Below are positions 43,602 to 45,978 of a DNA stretch of 45,978 nucleotides, piece after piece. The stretch comes from Cudoniella acicularis (lineage: Eukaryota; Ascomycota; Leotiomycetes; Helotiales; Helotiaceae), in NCBI GenBank assembly GCA_013054445.1, contig JAAMPI010000276.1, positions 1 through 45,978 on the forward strand, written 5' to 3'. The notes beneath the pieces were generated by a model, which did not search any database, was not told where the DNA came from, and saw nothing but the letters and a program-made list of their open reading frames with translations. Positions within the stretch are counted from its first letter, which is position 1, and each line of letters starts with the position of its first letter. The position numbers were made by a program, and so were the translations under genes.

Positions 43602-45978
43602 ATGGGGTTTGAAAATGCGTTATTCAGAGGCAAGACCTCGCCGAGCAACGAAGATGTCAGCAACATAATACTTCCAGAGGTCGCAACTGCAGGAATTCTT
43701 ATTGAGTCACAGACAATCCATAATCCTGCTCGCCGGAGAAGATCAGAAAAATTCACATTCCTACTCATTGGTTGCTGTCTAGCAATTTCAGCACTATCCA
43801 TCGCTCCCCGCATTATATCCCAACGGCATCTTCCAAAGAAGCATGTCTCTATCGCTTCTAGGATCCACAAAATCAGATCTCCAAATTCACAAGCAGAAGC
43901 AACACTTACAACTACATCAGTAGCGCCATCGTCCACTGCAGTCTTAAATGTCTTGCAGGTTGCAGTACCTATCCTAGGGCCGTCTGGAGCTCTCAATGAT
44001 GTATTCACGAGCAATGGTTCCATCGCAGCGGATGCAAATGCTACCACAGATATTTCTAGTGGTGCTAGATGCGAGGTGAAGCTCATGGAATTTATCTTCA
44101 ACAATTCGTTTGGGAAACCGTTTGTTGGTGAGCTTTTCCAGTTGGTATTGAACAGATGAGAAGATTACTAAGATAAAATAACAGGAAATTACACCCCTCC
44201 AAACTGCATGGGTACAGCCAATACGGTGGTGATGAATTTTACGGTGCAATCGAAAGGGACTCAGTTTGACAGACTCGCTTTGATGTGAATCTTGGTTCGC
44301 GTTTGAAATCGTATTTTCTAATCATATGCTCGATAGGTATTTTGGAGACAGCGAAGTCTTCCGGACCTCAACGGCAGAACCGAGACGTAATGGAATCGTG
44401 TGGACTTATGAGAAAGATATGTCAGAGTGAGTCCTCCTTTTAAATCGTCGTCTCCATATCCGGCCAGGTTCCTGTTCTGATCCACTTTTAGATATATGTA
44501 CTTCTGGAAATCTTCTCAAAAGATAATATTTGATCTTCCAAACCAAACAAATGTTAACGTAAGCACAATTTCCTTTGCCTGATATTTGAAATGGCAACAA
44601 GTGCTTATCGAGAAACCTTAGTTAACAGGAACGTATAACACTACTTTAACCGCCAGATTTTTCACTGCTCCAACAACTTCCCAATCCCAAAACCCACCCG
44701 CAGATGTCATCCTCCCCATCTCCCTTCTGACAGGTTCCAATTCCTCATCCGCCTCATCCGTCTTCATTATTCCCTCTTCGACTCACAACGCCAGCACATC
44801 ACTAACCCTACCACACAACTCCAACCGTGCAGTCCTCTCCCTTAGTACTACTGGCCAGGCTTCAGAAGAATTTTGGTGGTCTAATGTACTCTCCTCTGAT
44901 ACCTTGGCATTCAACTCTACATCAGGAGCGTTTTTCGGCTCTTCTCCTTTCCGGGAGATCCAAGTCTTGATCGACAATCAACTTGCAGCAGTCCAGTGGC
45001 CTTTCCCTGTGATCTTCATAGGAGGCGTTGTGCCGAGTTTATGGAGTCCGGTAGTAGGTATCGACGCATTTGATTTGAAGGAGTATGAAATTGATATCAG
45101 TCCTTGGTTGGGTGTATTGTGCGATGGGAATGCGCATGTGTTTAGCATCAAGGTTATGGGCTTAGCTGATAATGGTGGGACGACTGCTGAACTGGCTGAT
45201 AATGTTGGTTCGAGTTGGTTCGTGACCGGCAAGGTTTTCGTGTGGAAGGATACAGATGCGAATTCGATCACAACAGGGCCGGCACCGACACTTTCCATTA
45301 CACCTCCAACGATCCAGGTCTCGCAGTCTTTAGTGAAGAATGCAACAGGTGTTAACCAGACCCTTTCATATTTTATTTCTGTCCAGAGAAGCCTGAGCGT
45401 CACTTCTACCATTACGACACAAAAGTTCGGCGCCAACAAAGAGACAAAATGGACACAGACTCTCAGTCATACCGATAATGGGACATATCTCGGCCAAGGC
45501 CTCACACAACTCAACACCATAACTACAACAGGCGAGGACACCTCCTCAGGTACCATTCCATATGCCTACACATACACCTACCCCCTCTCCGGCAACGTCT
45601 CCGCCAGCATCTCCCCAATCGACGGCAACACCACCGTAACCGCCCTCCTCACCCGCTCCAAAAACACCACCCTTTCCCCTCCAAACGCTGGCATCCACCC
45701 TTCCGGCATCACCGCCTTCGCCTCAAACCCCAAATCCGCCCAAGCAGTCAGCAATCTCGGCACCTTCAGCATCAACACCACGCAGAGCGGCAGCGCCTTC
45801 TTGTTTCAAAGCCCGAGCAAGGGTATTAGTACGGGGGATGGGAGTTCGTGGCAGGAGATGAGGGTTGCGGGCACAAGTAGGGCGGGTGTGCTAGGGATGA
45901 CGAGTGAGGGTTTGGAGTTGTTTTTTAGGAGGGTGGTGGTGGGGAATGGGACGTTGGTGGTGGATGATGTGAGGGTTA
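43602..45978 (+). CDS. PNGase A-like glycoamidase (partial, runs off window)
   Basis: Exons 43602-44127, 44185-44284, 44337-44426, 44492-44558 and 44622 to the window end are all in frame; the gene continues past 45978. The start MGFENALFRGK is the first ATG after an upstream non-ATG open stretch. A signal-anchor helix (FTFLLIGCCLAISALSIAP) is followed by a Ser/Thr-rich stem, then the conserved domain: CEVKLMEFIFNNSFGKPFVG, YTPPNCMGTANTVVMNFTV, KGTQFDRLALMYFGDSEVFR, TSTAEPRRNGIVWTYEKDM, YMYFWKSSQKIIFDLPNQT, EEFWWSNVLSS, SPFREIQVLIDNQLAAVQWP and VVGIDAFDLKEYEIDISPWL. This is the peptide-N4-(N-acetyl-glucosaminyl)asparagine amidase A family, which removes N-glycans from glycopeptides in plants; fungal members are poorly studied. 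It is probably a type II membrane or secreted protein. Confidence 0.9.

Overview
The window looks like nuclear DNA of a filamentous ascomycete (Pezizomycotina, possibly Leotiomycetes; the class is a guess from protein style). Genes are split by short introns of about 43-68 nt with GT(A/G)..AG ends, intergenic stretches run 0.3-2 kb, and the products are typical of such fungi: an LSm2 spliceosomal protein, mitochondrial ribosomal bL21m, SNM1/PSO2, a DUF3433 membrane protein and a PNGase A-like amidase. No virus, CRISPR array, rRNA or tRNA was recognised.

Layout. 1.8-4.2 kb (-): five-exon aspartic-peptidase-like membrane protein whose catalytic Asp residues are replaced. It is divergent, across a 2.1 kb gap, from a repeat-rich secreted wall-type protein (6.3-9.2 kb, +). 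9.7-11.65 kb (+): intact six-exon Baeyer-Villiger-type flavin monooxygenase. 11.65-16.5 kb: AT-rich stretch with ambiguous bases, then two decayed OMA1-like M48 metallopeptidase copies in opposite orientations. 16.85-17.27 kb (+): small Cys/His-rich protein. 18.7-20.7 kb (+): amino-acid permease. 21.0-22.6 kb (-): alpha/beta hydrolase with a one-base frameshift. 23.8-24.5 kb (+): bL21m. 25.1-28.5 kb (+): DUF3433 protein with a large repeat-built outer loop and a late frameshift. 29.1-30.3 kb (-): uncharacterised protein. 31.0-32.1 kb (-): pathogen-related/SnoaL-like protein. 33.8-34.3 kb (+): LSm2. 35.0-38.0 kb (+): SNM1/PSO2 nuclease. 38.4-39.3 kb (-): short-chain dehydrogenase. 41.3-42.6 kb (+): a reading frame broken by three TAG codons. 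43.6 kb to the end (+): PNGase A-like gene, cut by the window edge.

There is no evident operon or biosynthetic cluster; this is a mix of housekeeping and surface/secreted genes. Two themes stand out. First, five premature stops in three broken genes are all TAG, and each can be explained by TpG-to-TpA or CpA-to-TpA change, the signature of repeat-induced point mutation (RIP). Second, three otherwise intact genes carry single-base frame breaks, at least two at A/T runs, and there are scattered Ns near 12 kb, so some breaks may be assembly errors. Exon joins were checked by hand for reading-frame continuity. Family assignments rest on recalled motifs, not on searches.
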